DNA of 64,000 nt from an uncultured Flavobacteriaceae bacterium. Its GTDB lineage: Bacteria; Bacteroidota; Bacteroidia; Flavobacteriales; Flavobacteriaceae. The translations under genes were made by a program, and so were the position numbers. The notes under the pieces are model-generated. The model was not told where the DNA came from, did not search any database, and saw nothing but the letters and a program-made list of their open reading frames with translations. Of this stretch, positions 32,607 through 42,349 are shown piece by piece (the first letter of the stretch is position 1; every line of letters begins with the position of its first letter). The stretch is taken from positions 1 to 64,000 of the forward strand of contig CANLWG010000015.1 in assembly GCA_947494715.1 (NCBI GenBank). Reading direction: 5' to 3'.

Positions 32607-33491
32607 ATGACCTTACTTTTAATGGCTGCCGGCAGCGGTAGTCGCTATGGAAAACTGAAACAATTTGACGACCTAGGACCCAAAGGTGAATTTTTAATGG
32701 AATTTGCTATATACGATGCTTTAAAAAATGGTTTTGACCATATTGTGGTCATTACCAAAAAGGAGAATACATCCTTTTTGTTTGACCATCTTCGGGATAG
32801 ATTACCTACGGATGTTAAACTGGATGTACTGGCCCAAGAGGTTACCGATCTACCGGATGGGTGTAGTTTTTCCGGAGAACGTTCCAAACCCTGGGGTACC
32901 GCCCATGCGGTCTGGACTGCTCGTCACGTTATAAACAATCCCTTTGTGGTAATCAATGCGGACGATTTTTATGGACAGCCTGCCTATAAAAATGCAGCCG
33001 ATTTTATAAGGGAACATAAAAATGATAATACCTATGCCCTCGTAGGCTATACCTTAAAGAATACCCTTTCTGAACACGGAACCGTTTCCAGAGGGGTTTG
33101 CAAGGTAGACGGCGACCGTCTCCTGTCCGTTGATGAACGTTTAAAACTGGAACGAGTGGGAGACTGTGTAAAGGATCATGATTCCGGTAACATATACACC
33201 GGAGACGAACAGGTGAGTATGAACTTTTGGATCTGTAAACCTTCAATATTCGATAAAATAGAAAGTGAATTCAGAAACTTCCTTTCAAATGAAGAATCGG
33301 CCAAGACCAGTGAGCTTTATATTCCCAAGACTGTTCAGGAAATGCTACAGGCCGGTGAAATAGAAGTGAAAGTAGTTCCTTCCGGTGGGGAGTGGTTCGG
33401 GGTTACCTATGCCAGCGACCGTGAAGTGGCCGTGACCCATCTGCAAGAAAAAACAGATGAGGGACAATATGTATCACCCCTTTGGCCTTGA
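32607..33491 (+). CDS. Sugar-phosphate nucleotidyltransferase
   Basis: 294 aa. The nucleotide-binding signature is LLLMAAGSGSRYGKLKQFDDLGPKG at the N terminus. The metal Asp is in VINADDFYGQPAY near residue 118. It probably activates a hexose or HexNAc 1-phosphate with NTP. The stop codon overlaps the next start (TGATG), so it is coupled to a sugar kinase that would make its substrate. Confidence 0.85.
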   Translation: MTLLLMAAGSGSRYGKLKQFDDLGPKGEFLMEFAIYDALKNGFDHIVVITKKENTSFLFDHLRDRLPTDVKLDVLAQEVTDLPDGCSFSGERSKPWGTAHAVWTARHVINNPFVVINADDFYGQPAYKNAADFIREHKNDNTYALVGYTLKNTLSEHGTVSRGVCKVDGDRLLSVDERLKLERVGDCVKDHDSGNIYTGDEQVSMNFWICKPSIFDKIESEFRNFLSNEESAKTSELYIPKTVQEMLQAGEIEVKVVPSGGEWFGVTYASDREVAVTHLQEKTDEGQYVSPLWP

Positions 33492-34576
33492 TGATGAGCC
33501 GCTATTCCCACAACGAACTAAACTTTCTTTTAGAAAACTTTTCCATAGCGAAGAAGGAGTATTCCCTTTCGCCATTGACCGATGGTTATATTAACGATAC
33601 CTTCCTAGTAAAGGACGGCGTTACTCCTGTCTACATTTTGCAACGCATTAACCACGATGTGTTTCCAAACGTCTCAGGGATAATGAACAATATTGAAAAG
33701 GCATTTTCTTTTCTTAAAAGTGATGACTACCACAATATTTCGCTCATACAGACGGTATCCGGACAAAGTTATTACAGCCATGGAAAGGAAAGTATAACCT
33801 ATTGGAGGTTAATGACCTATATGGACAATAGTCTGGCCTACAATACTACCGAAAATCCGAAAATCGCTTTTGGAGCAGGAAAAATCATTGGTGAATTCCA
33901 TCGATTGCTTTCTTCCGCCAAACCGGAAAGTTTTGTTGAAATCATACCAGGATTTCATGATCTTACCTTGCGGAAGAAACAATTTGAGGTATCGCTTTCC
34001 GTAGGGGCAACGGACCGGCTACATACCGCTGAAAATGCCATTGCCTTTGCAGGAAAAACCCTGGAAACCCTAAAAGAACTTAATCATCTTAAACTTCCTT
34101 TGCGTATCTGTCACAATGATACCAAATTGAACAATATCCTTTTTTCGAAAAAGACAGATCAACCGCTCTGTTTAATAGATTTGGATACATTAATGAACGG
34201 ATTCTTTCATTTTGACTTTGGGGACGCCATACGTACCATAGTAAACACTGCTCCCGAAGATGAGCAAGACCATGGCAATATTGTCTTTAGAAGAGACCTT
34301 TTTGATTCCTTTATAGACGGACTTGAGACCAATGGGGCGTTTTTGACCCAAGCAGAAATTAATGTACTTCCCATGGGGGCGGTACTTATGCCATTCCTTC
34401 ATGGTATTAGAGCTTTGGCGGACTACCTTAATGGCGATGTGTATTATAAGGTTGCTTATGAAAATCAAAATCTGGATCGCTGTCTAAGCTTGTTCGATTT
34501 TACTCAAAAAGCCTTGGAAGAACTTGATTTTATGGAAGATTCAATTGCTAATAGACTAAGTACTGTGGCCCTATGA
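33491..34576 (+). CDS. Sugar 1-kinase of the aminoglycoside phosphotransferase fold (NahK-like)
   Basis: 361 aa from ATG 33491, which overlaps the preceding TGA by one base; the ORF-track TTG start is less likely. The kinase-like fold has TDGYINDTFLVKDG (nucleotide loop), the catalytic LRICHNDTKLNNILF (HxDxxxxN) and LIDLDTLMNGFFHFDFGD (metal Asp). It resembles N-acetylhexosamine 1-kinases. With the coupled nucleotidyltransferase it would turn free HexNAc into a nucleotide sugar. Confidence 0.82.
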   Translation: MMSRYSHNELNFLLENFSIAKKEYSLSPLTDGYINDTFLVKDGVTPVYILQRINHDVFPNVSGIMNNIEKAFSFLKSDDYHNISLIQTVSGQSYYSHGKESITYWRLMTYMDNSLAYNTTENPKIAFGAGKIIGEFHRLLSSAKPESFVEIIPGFHDLTLRKKQFEVSLSVGATDRLHTAENAIAFAGKTLETLKELNHLKLPLRICHNDTKLNNILFSKKTDQPLCLIDLDTLMNGFFHFDFGDAIRTIVNTAPEDEQDHGNIVFRRDLFDSFIDGLETNGAFLTQAEINVLPMGAVLMPFLHGIRALADYLNGDVYYKVAYENQNLDRCLSLFDFTQKALEELDFMEDSIANRLSTVAL

Positions 34577-34709
34577 ACTAATGCTCCTAAAAATGGCCCA
34601 AAATGCGGAAAATGAAGATATTCCTATGGTTCAAAGTAGTTCATGGCATATGTCTTCTTTTCTATTTCGTATCTTGAATGTCTTTCTATCCAATTGTCGA
34701 AACCAAAGC

Positions 34710-37463
34710 ATGCGGTACATTTTATTATGCGGAGTCTTTTTTCTATGCTTCCCCTTCCGGTCAGATGCCCAAGAGTTATTGCCCCCTATTCATAATTACA
34801 AGGTATTCGAGTACGATGCTGCTGGCAAGAACTGGGGATTAGCCGTTGATGAAAACGGTGAGCTTTTTGTGGCGAACAATGCAGGGTTACTTCATTTTAA
34901 TGGTGAAGAATGGACCTTGAACAAGCTGCCCAACAAAACCATTGTACGTTCCGTGGCCTATCTGAATGGTAAAATTTTCACGGGATCTTACGAGGAATTT
35001 GGATTTTGGATGAAAAATGAAGTGGGTACGCTGCAATATACTTCTCTTACCCATCTTATAGAAGACCATGAATTTACCAGTGAGGAGTTCTGGGAAATCC
35101 TATCCTATAAAGAATCTATAATCTTCCGGTCCGTTGCCGGAATCTACATATACAAGGACAACGAAATAACCATTGTGAATACCCCATTTGTATCCGACAT
35201 GGTTCTATTTAGGGATGAACTCATCGTGGCCGGAGGACAAAATGAACTATTTAAATTATCCAACAACGAGCTGATCTCTTTAGGGAATCAGGAACTGTTA
35301 AACGGAAAAACGGTAACCGATATGGCTACCATAAATGATGAATTGCTTATAGGTACCAAATTAAACGGTTGTTATCTATATGATAACGAGACTCTAAAAC
35401 CTTGGGAAGAAGACATAAATGAGGATTTGAAGTTCCATCAACTTAATAAAATTTTGTTCCTAACTTCAAAGGAAGTGGTTTTCGGCACTATAAAGAACGG
35501 TATCTATTTATATGATATTGAACAAAAAAATGCAAGAAACATAAATAGGGAGACTGGGCTTCAAAACAATACGGTGTTATCCTTGGCACAATTCCAAGAC
35601 CAATTATGGGCGGGGCTGGACAATGGCCTGGATAAACTTCATATTAATACCCCTATTACCTACTACACAGACTATACCGGTACCCTGGGAACGGTATATG
35701 ACATTTTGGTCCATGGAAATACAGTATATCTGGGAAGCAATACAGGCATTTATTACTTTGAGGGGAATACATTGAATTTCGTAAGCGGTTCCCAAGGTCA
35801 TGTATGGGATTTAAAAACAATAGAGAATGAATTATTCGCCGGCCATAACACGGGAACCTTCAAAATAGTCGGGGATAGACTGGAAAAAATATCCGACATC
35901 ACCGGGGGCTACCAATTGGTAAAGGTCCCGGAAAGTGAGAATACCTTTTTGCAGGGCACCTATACAGGTGTTGCCAAATATCAAAAAAGTCAAAACGGAG
36001 ACTGGCAGATAACCCGTATCAAAGGTGCGGGATATCCTATAAAACGGCTTTGTTTTGAAGATCAAAGGACCGTTTGGGCCGCTCACCCGTACAAAGGCCT
36101 GTTTAGGTTTGAACTGAATCCCGAGCTAAATGAAATTTTGGAGACCAAAGAATTTGGAACAGATGTCATTGCCAATAATTACAACATAAAGTTATTCAAC
36201 ATAAAAAACCAAATCGTTATACAGAGTGAAGGACTTTGGTATAAATACGATGCCATACTTGGAAAGGTAGCTGTTTTTGAAGAGTTTAAGCCGTATACCA
36301 ATAAAGACCTTATTTATACGGACGGCACTAATTTTTGGTTTTTAAACGGTGAGGGCAATAATGAAATAAGTTATACGGATTTAAAGACCAAAAATATATC
36401 AATATCGGAGCCAACCTTGGAGCAACGGTTGGTACCGGATGCAGAAAACGTGTTCAAACAAAATGATTCCATTTATCTTTTGACATTAAGTGATGGATTT
36501 GGCAAGATTAACATTTCACAATTACAAAATCGTTTGGGAAATTTTGCGCCACCCGTTCCCAATCTTAGCTATTTTAGGGATGGGAACCGTCTCCATTCCA
36601 TTGATTCTTCATTTTTTCATATTCCCCACAGATATTCAAAGGAAATACGTTTACAAGTGTCCGCCCCGAGTCTGGTAAAGCCCAGATACTACTATGAGCT
36701 TAGCGGTCCCAGTTCAAAATCCCATCTCACCGACGAGGGCACCATGGATTTTCAGAACCTACCGCATGGTGACTATCAAATCCAGGTGTCCACGGTAAGT
36801 ATGGACAATAAAAGGTCCGCTCCTCTTACAATCCAATTTGAAATAGCCCCACCCTGGTATCTTTCCAAATTGAGCATTGCCCTTTATTTTTTAGGCTTGA
36901 TAGGGTTGGTGTTTTTAGTGCGTCTCTACAACAGACAAAAGCTTAAACGAAAACATGATAAGTTAAAAGAGCAATTACAGAGGGAGCAGGAAGAACGGTT
37001 GGCCGCTTTGGAAAAAGAAAAATTAGAAAAGGAGATTAGGCAGAAGCAAAAGGAATTGGCCCGCACCACTATGGATATGGTTAAAAAGAACGAATTGATA
37101 TTGGAACTGAAGGAAATGCTTGTACTTCACAAAAATGAGTTTTCCAACAAACAACGGTATCGCTCACTTTCCAAAAAATTAAACAGCTCTATAAATGAGG
37201 ACGAGGATTGGAATCATTTTGAGGTAAATTTCAAGGAACTCCACGAGGACTTTTTTGAAAATCTGCTACAACAATTTCCGGACCTCACTCCTAAGGACCT
37301 AAAGCTTTGTGCTTATTTGAAAATGAACCTTTCCTCCAAGGAAATTGCTCCTCTAATGGGTATAACCATACGGGGTGTTGAAATACACCGATACCGACTA
37401 CGAAAAAAGCTCAAAATGGACAACTCGCAAAACTTATCCAATTTTTTAATCAAGTTCAACTAA
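34710..37463 (+). CDS. Membrane-anchored propeller sensor with Y_Y_Y and LuxR-type HTH
   Basis: About 917 aa from ATG 34710, where a signal peptide begins (MRYILLCGVFFLCFPFRSDAQ); the ORF track starts 43 codons earlier. The periplasmic part is a double seven-bladed propeller with repeated LWAGLDNGLDKLH-like blades, then a Y_Y_Y domain (RYYYELSGPSSKSHL). One membrane helix (LSIALYFLGLIGLVFLVRLY, about residues 725-745) leads to a long coiled coil (EEERLAALEKEKLEKEI-type) and a C-terminal HTH (LKMNLSSKEIAPLMGITIRG). It has no histidine kinase or receiver domain, unlike HTCS regulators, so signalling is direct from membrane to DNA. It probably controls the SusC/D operon that follows. Confidence 0.85.
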   Translation: MRYILLCGVFFLCFPFRSDAQELLPPIHNYKVFEYDAAGKNWGLAVDENGELFVANNAGLLHFNGEEWTLNKLPNKTIVRSVAYLNGKIFTGSYEEFGFWMKNEVGTLQYTSLTHLIEDHEFTSEEFWEILSYKESIIFRSVAGIYIYKDNEITIVNTPFVSDMVLFRDELIVAGGQNELFKLSNNELISLGNQELLNGKTVTDMATINDELLIGTKLNGCYLYDNETLKPWEEDINEDLKFHQLNKILFLTSKEVVFGTIKNGIYLYDIEQKNARNINRETGLQNNTVLSLAQFQDQLWAGLDNGLDKLHINTPITYYTDYTGTLGTVYDILVHGNTVYLGSNTGIYYFEGNTLNFVSGSQGHVWDLKTIENELFAGHNTGTFKIVGDRLEKISDITGGYQLVKVPESENTFLQGTYTGVAKYQKSQNGDWQITRIKGAGYPIKRLCFEDQRTVWAAHPYKGLFRFELNPELNEILETKEFGTDVIANNYNIKLFNIKNQIVIQSEGLWYKYDAILGKVAVFEEFKPYTNKDLIYTDGTNFWFLNGEGNNEISYTDLKTKNISISEPTLEQRLVPDAENVFKQNDSIYLLTLSDGFGKINISQLQNRLGNFAPPVPNLSYFRDGNRLHSIDSSFFHIPHRYSKEIRLQVSAPSLVKPRYYYELSGPSSKSHLTDEGTMDFQNLPHGDYQIQVSTVSMDNKRSAPLTIQFEIAPPWYLSKLSIALYFLGLIGLVFLVRLYNRQKLKRKHDKLKEQLQREQEERLAALEKEKLEKEIRQKQKELARTTMDMVKKNELILELKEMLVLHKNEFSNKQRYRSLSKKLNSSINEDEDWNHFEVNFKELHEDFFENLLQQFPDLTPKDLKLCAYLKMNLSSKEIAPLMGITIRGVEIHRYRLRKKLKMDNSQNLSNFLIKFN

Positions 37464-37701
37464 TTGCTTCTTCGTTTTTAACATATTCTTCAAATATTAA
37501 AAACAAAAAGAGATTACATCATTACCACATCACAATGTTAAAAATTTAAGTTCTTCCAAGGTTGTAATTACTGCAAACGCAAGGTGGTTAAGGTTTTCAA
37601 GTACAGTAGTACCTGATGTATTTTTTATGTAATCCTTTCTCTACTTAGCACTTATTTGTTTTACTAATTTGGCAATAATCTAACTCAATTAATGAACAAA
37701 T
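37464..37701 (+). promoter_or_regulatory. Intergenic region upstream of susC, probable PUL promoter
   Basis: 238 nt without a gene. It contains AT-rich stretches and a short dyad around AAGTACAGTAGTACC near 37600. I see no perfect TAnnTTTG element. It is the likely promoter and 5' leader of the polysaccharide locus, and a plausible target of the preceding HTH sensor. Confidence 0.45.
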
Positions 37702-40700
37702 ATGAAATTAAAAAGCATTTTATTGTCGATTTCATTTTTTATGTTTCAACTTGTAGTATTCGCACAGGATATTACGGTATCTGGAACAATATTGGACAAT
37801 ACAGGCAATCTATTGCCCGGGGCCTCAATAATTGTAAAGGGAACTACAATAGGCACACAGACTGATTTTGATGGGGATTTTACCCTTGCCGATGTACCAA
37901 CTGATGCAATCCTAGTGATCAGTTACATTGGTTACTCGACCCAAGAGATTCCGGTCAATGGACAGAGTACCATTAACATAACGCTACAAGAGGACACGCA
38001 AGCGTTGGATGAAGTAGTAGTTGTGGGGTATGGTACACAGAAAAAGGCTGATTTAACCGGTGCAATTACCACGATTAAATCGGAAGATATTACCAAAACA
38101 CCTGCAGGTGCACCCATGCAATCGCTCCAAGGAAAAGTAGCAGGTTTACAAGTTGTAACCAGTGGTGCCCCAGGTGCAGCACCTACTATCAGGGTTCGTG
38201 GTATTGGTTCTTATGATAACAATATCGGAGATGATTTTGATCCCTCCACACCGCTGTATATTGTTGATGGTGCCTTTTACGATGACATCGATTTTTTGAA
38301 CAATGAAGACATCGAGACCATTTCAGTGCTTAAGGATGCTTCTGCCTCTGCCATTTATGGGGTAAGGGCGGCAAATGGGGTAGTCTTGATCCAGACCAAA
38401 TCCGGGAAAAAGAATCAAAAGGCCCAAATTACATATAACGGGTATCAGGGTGTCCAAGTAGCCCAAAATGTGGTAAGGCTATCCAATTCGGAACAATTTG
38501 CCACTGTTGCAAGAGAATCGGGTTCCGATGCGGAAGCACAGTTCATTGAAAATGCCATACAGCGCTATGGACGGAGCAGGATAAATCCCAACATACCGGC
38601 TGTAAATACGGATTGGTACGATTTGATTTTGCGCCATGCCCTAATACAAAACCATAGTTTGGGAGCTACGGGAGGATCCGAAAACGCTACCTATTCCCTA
38701 GGATTAAATTATTTTGAGCAGGAAGGGGTGCTCAGGATGAAGAATGATTTTGAACGATTTAACATTAGGGGCAAGCTAAATGTAGATCTAAGCGACAGAC
38801 TGCAGGTAGGAATTTCCACCCTTTTTAGCAACGCCACGCGTTTCCGACCGGAAGAAGCCGCCTTTGCCTCTGCTTATTCCGCGGTACCGGTAATGCCAGT
38901 CCTTGACCCTTCCAAAACGGATGCGTTTCCTAGACCCTACGCCAATGCCCAGGACTTAGGATACAGGGGCCCACAAAACCCCTTTCCGCTCATGGAGAAT
39001 GCAGAAAATAGGGATAGAATACGAAATACCTTAATGGCACTAGATCTTAGTTACCAAGTCATCCCTGAAAAATTGACCTTTAAAACGGCGTATTACCACA
39101 ACTTTGAAACTATAGAGACCAGGGAATTAAAGTTTCCTTATTTCTTTGGTACCGGAAACGCCTTCAGGGAAAATGCGGAATTAATTAAAAAGAATGAAAC
39201 CTTCTCAGAGCAGACTTGGGACAATACCCTTACCTATAACGACAGTTTTGGAAAGCATAATCTGACCGTTTTGGGAGGTACCGCTTTTAGGGATTTGTCC
39301 TATGAACAATTGGAAGCGAAAGGATTGAATTTTCCTACCGGTCCCGGAATCGGGAACGAAGCTTATTTCCTGGATTTGGCCCAGACCATTGTGGATGTAG
39401 AAAACAATACCAGGGTTACCGGGGACGATGGAAGACGGGAATATTTTCTCTCCTATTTCGGGCGTGTCGCCTATAATTTTGATAATAAGTATTTATTGTA
39501 TGGCACATTCCGTGCAGACGGCACTAGTAAATATCAGGAAAAATGGGGGTATTTTCCTGCTTTTGGAGCAGGTTGGGTAGTTTCCGAGGAGCCCTTTATG
39601 CAGAACAATGGCATTTTCGATTTCTTGAAGTTAAGGGCCAGTTGGGGTGAATTGGGGAACGCCAACGTCGCGGCAAGTGAGGGAGACATTACCTCTGAAG
39701 AGGTTCTCGCAAACTTTGGCGATACGCCGTTTTCGGGTACGGTCACAAGTAGTGATTTTGTCGCCTTACGATGGGAGAGAACCGCGGAGACCAACTTTGG
39801 TCTTACAGCAAGGTTATTCGATAACCAATTGTCCATAGAATCCGATTATTACATCAGGGATACCGAAGATGCGGTAATTCCGGTTTCCAGACTTTTGGTA
39901 GCAGGAGAATTGAGACAGAACGTTGGAGGAATACGAAACTCCGGTTTTGAGTTGGCATTGAATTGGAATAAGCAGGTTTCACCCGATTTCAGTTATACGA
40001 TCGGGGGCAATATAGCCACCTTAAAAAACGAAGTGTTGGATTTGGACGGCCAGGAAAATCTCCTTACCGGTGGGGATACCGCCCAACGATCCATAGTAGG
40101 GAGATCCATAAATCACTTTTTTGGACTTGAAGTAGATGGAGTCTATCAGACCCCCGAGGAGATTCAATCCGATCCCGCGGCCGTTGCCGCAATCGCCGGT
40201 GGACGTACCATAGAGCCTGGTGATCTTAGATACGTGGACCATAGCGGGGATGGATTGATCGATGCACAGGACAGGGTAGACCTTGGATCGTATTTGCCTT
40301 CCTATACCTTTGGCTTTAACTTAGGGATTAATTACAAGGCTTTTGATTTTTCCTTGAACGTTATTGGACAAGGAGGTCATGTCATTGCAAACATGAGACG
40401 CTTTGCCATACGACAGACACCGGATCCCAATATTGATCGGGATTTTGCCCTAAACCGATGGACAGGTCCAGGGAGTACCAATAGCTATCCCTCTGCCCGG
40501 GGAATAAAAAACTCCTGGAGCAATGAATTTTTGAACAGTTTTTTTGTTGAAGATGGCGATTTTGTCCGTCTACAGAACGTTACCCTCGGTTACACATTGC
40601 CTGGACTCACAGGAAAATTTGCACCAAAGATTCGACTTTACCTGACTGCCGAACGGCCTCTGACCTTGTTTGATTACAACGGCTTCTCCCCTGAGGTTGC

Positions 40701-40770
40701 GAATGGTAGGGATCAACAAACCTATCCTTTAGCCGGAGTATATACGTTTGGCATGAACATTAAAATTTAA
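37702..40770 (+). CDS. SusC/RagA-type TonB-linked outer-membrane transporter
   Basis: 1022 aa. A signal peptide is followed by a carboxypeptidase-regulatory-like domain (ITVSGTILDNTGNLLPGASI, residues ~25-105). The TonB region and plug follow (LDEVVVVGYGTQKKADLTGA, then GIGSYDNNIGDDFDPSTPLYIVDG region and the signature ISVLKDASASAIYGVRAANG). A large barrel ends in YTFGMNIKI. It imports oligosaccharides with SusD, encoded 11-26 nt downstream. Confidence 0.96.
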   Translation: MKLKSILLSISFFMFQLVVFAQDITVSGTILDNTGNLLPGASIIVKGTTIGTQTDFDGDFTLADVPTDAILVISYIGYSTQEIPVNGQSTINITLQEDTQALDEVVVVGYGTQKKADLTGAITTIKSEDITKTPAGAPMQSLQGKVAGLQVVTSGAPGAAPTIRVRGIGSYDNNIGDDFDPSTPLYIVDGAFYDDIDFLNNEDIETISVLKDASASAIYGVRAANGVVLIQTKSGKKNQKAQITYNGYQGVQVAQNVVRLSNSEQFATVARESGSDAEAQFIENAIQRYGRSRINPNIPAVNTDWYDLILRHALIQNHSLGATGGSENATYSLGLNYFEQEGVLRMKNDFERFNIRGKLNVDLSDRLQVGISTLFSNATRFRPEEAAFASAYSAVPVMPVLDPSKTDAFPRPYANAQDLGYRGPQNPFPLMENAENRDRIRNTLMALDLSYQVIPEKLTFKTAYYHNFETIETRELKFPYFFGTGNAFRENAELIKKNETFSEQTWDNTLTYNDSFGKHNLTVLGGTAFRDLSYEQLEAKGLNFPTGPGIGNEAYFLDLAQTIVDVENNTRVTGDDGRREYFLSYFGRVAYNFDNKYLLYGTFRADGTSKYQEKWGYFPAFGAGWVVSEEPFMQNNGIFDFLKLRASWGELGNANVAASEGDITSEEVLANFGDTPFSGTVTSSDFVALRWERTAETNFGLTARLFDNQLSIESDYYIRDTEDAVIPVSRLLVAGELRQNVGGIRNSGFELALNWNKQVSPDFSYTIGGNIATLKNEVLDLDGQENLLTGGDTAQRSIVGRSINHFFGLEVDGVYQTPEEIQSDPAAVAAIAGGRTIEPGDLRYVDHSGDGLIDAQDRVDLGSYLPSYTFGFNLGINYKAFDFSLNVIGQGGHVIANMRRFAIRQTPDPNIDRDFALNRWTGPGSTNSYPSARGIKNSWSNEFLNSFFVEDGDFVRLQNVTLGYTLPGLTGKFAPKIRLYLTAERPLTLFDYNGFSPEVANGRDQQTYPLAGVYTFGMNIKI

Positions 40771-40796
40771 AGAAAATAGCTATGATACATTTAAAA

Positions 40797-42335
40797 ATGA
40801 ACAGACTACCGTTGTTTTTGGCTTTGATAGGAATACTACTTACAGGTTGTTCGGAACAATTGGACCAACCCCAGCTTAATAAGGATTTTAGTGGAGGAGC
40901 CGATTTTTCAAGGACCGAGGATATGATTTTCTCCCTAATCGGAATTTATCGCGAGGTCAATAGCCGGGGATGGGAACAGCCTTTGGTTGTTTCTACCCGT
41001 GGAGACGATGTAAACGCTGCCGGTGATCAACAGGGGCTTATCAATCAAGATCGCTACATTTATGACAACTCCTTTTTCGGTTCAAGAACGTTTTGGGAAA
41101 CCTATTATACCGATATCATCACGGCCCATACAGGTATGGAACAGATTGAAAGGTATCAGGAATTTGCAGATGATGCGGGAATTGTACTGGGCAATCAATA
41201 TATTGCAGAGGCCAAGGTATTAAGGGCATTGTTGCTCTTTCAACTTTCCCAGGTATATGGGGACGTCTTTATTCCGGAATCTTCGGACCTAAGTGCTTTT
41301 GAAGATATAACCGAAGTGCCCACAAAGGATCAGGTGATGCAACATATTTCTGATCAGATGGACCAGGCCATTCCCCTTTTACCGGATATGCGCCCCAATG
41401 AACGTACCGATCTACCTGGCGGTGTCACGAGATACACAGCCCTAATGATCAAGGCGGCTGCAAATCAGGAATTGGAGAACTATCAGATCGTCGCCGATGC
41501 AACGGGCCAGATTATCAATTCAGGCAAATTCAGTCTTTTTGATGATTTTTACGAACTGTTCAAAACACCTGGTAAACTAAGTGACGAAAGCCTGTTCGAG
41601 TTCCAATATTCAGATTTCGGACAAGGACAGGGAGATCGGGTAGGGCATCTTTATGCACCTTACGGCCCTCAATCTTGGGATCCTACTGTTGCCGGTGCCA
41701 GTAATGGTTGGGGCTTCTTTGAGCCCACGTTGAAATTCGTAGAGTTTATGTTGGATAGAGGAGAAAATGTTCGCCTAGAGACTTCTGTGTTCTTTAGTCA
41801 AAGAGGAATCGACAGCCTAATAGCGACAACACCATATACGGAAACCACCTTACCAGCTATTGTATCGCCTACAACAAGGGATGGAGATACAAATACTTCA
41901 GGTGTACGATCTATATTTTCCAGTGGAAAGCATTATTTGCCTACCAATCAATTAATTACGGGGCGTACAGCTTACGGAAGTAACAAAAACTATATCGTTT
42001 TCCGGTATGCAGAAACGCTTTTAATGTATGCCGAAGCCTTGCTTCAGGGAGCTTCCGGTTCCGGCCTTACCGCTGATCAGGCCGTGAATCTCGTAAGGGA
42101 GCGAGCTGGCATACCCTCCTTGTCCGGTGTTACGTTAGATGACGTGGTAGATGAAAAATATGCGGAACTGGCCATGGAGTGGGGCAAACGGTTTTTTGAT
42201 ATGGTTCGATTGGGTAGAAATGATGAATTGAGTTATGGAGGAAGGACTTTTACCCAAAACAGGGCCTTTGTAACCTACCACCAAGAACAGATCGATGAAT
42301 TCCCTATTCTGGGTGACATAGTAAATAATAGATAA
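40797..42335 (+). CDS. SusD/RagB-type glycan-binding lipoprotein
   Basis: 512 aa from ATG 40797 (MNRLPLFLALIGILLTGCSEQ, a clean lipoprotein signal); the ORF track starts five codons earlier. It has helical TPR-type repeats (YIAEAKVLRALLLFQLSQVYGDV) and the C-terminal SusD hallmark AVNLVRERAG followed by YAELAMEWGKRFFDMVRLGR. It caps SusC on the cell surface and captures the glycan. Confidence 0.95.
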   Translation: MNRLPLFLALIGILLTGCSEQLDQPQLNKDFSGGADFSRTEDMIFSLIGIYREVNSRGWEQPLVVSTRGDDVNAAGDQQGLINQDRYIYDNSFFGSRTFWETYYTDIITAHTGMEQIERYQEFADDAGIVLGNQYIAEAKVLRALLLFQLSQVYGDVFIPESSDLSAFEDITEVPTKDQVMQHISDQMDQAIPLLPDMRPNERTDLPGGVTRYTALMIKAAANQELENYQIVADATGQIINSGKFSLFDDFYELFKTPGKLSDESLFEFQYSDFGQGQGDRVGHLYAPYGPQSWDPTVAGASNGWGFFEPTLKFVEFMLDRGENVRLETSVFFSQRGIDSLIATTPYTETTLPAIVSPTTRDGDTNTSGVRSIFSSGKHYLPTNQLITGRTAYGSNKNYIVFRYAETLLMYAEALLQGASGSGLTADQAVNLVRERAGIPSLSGVTLDDVVDEKYAELAMEWGKRFFDMVRLGRNDELSYGGRTFTQNRAFVTYHQEQIDEFPILGDIVNNR

Positions 42336-42349
42336 AAATTGTTGAAAAA

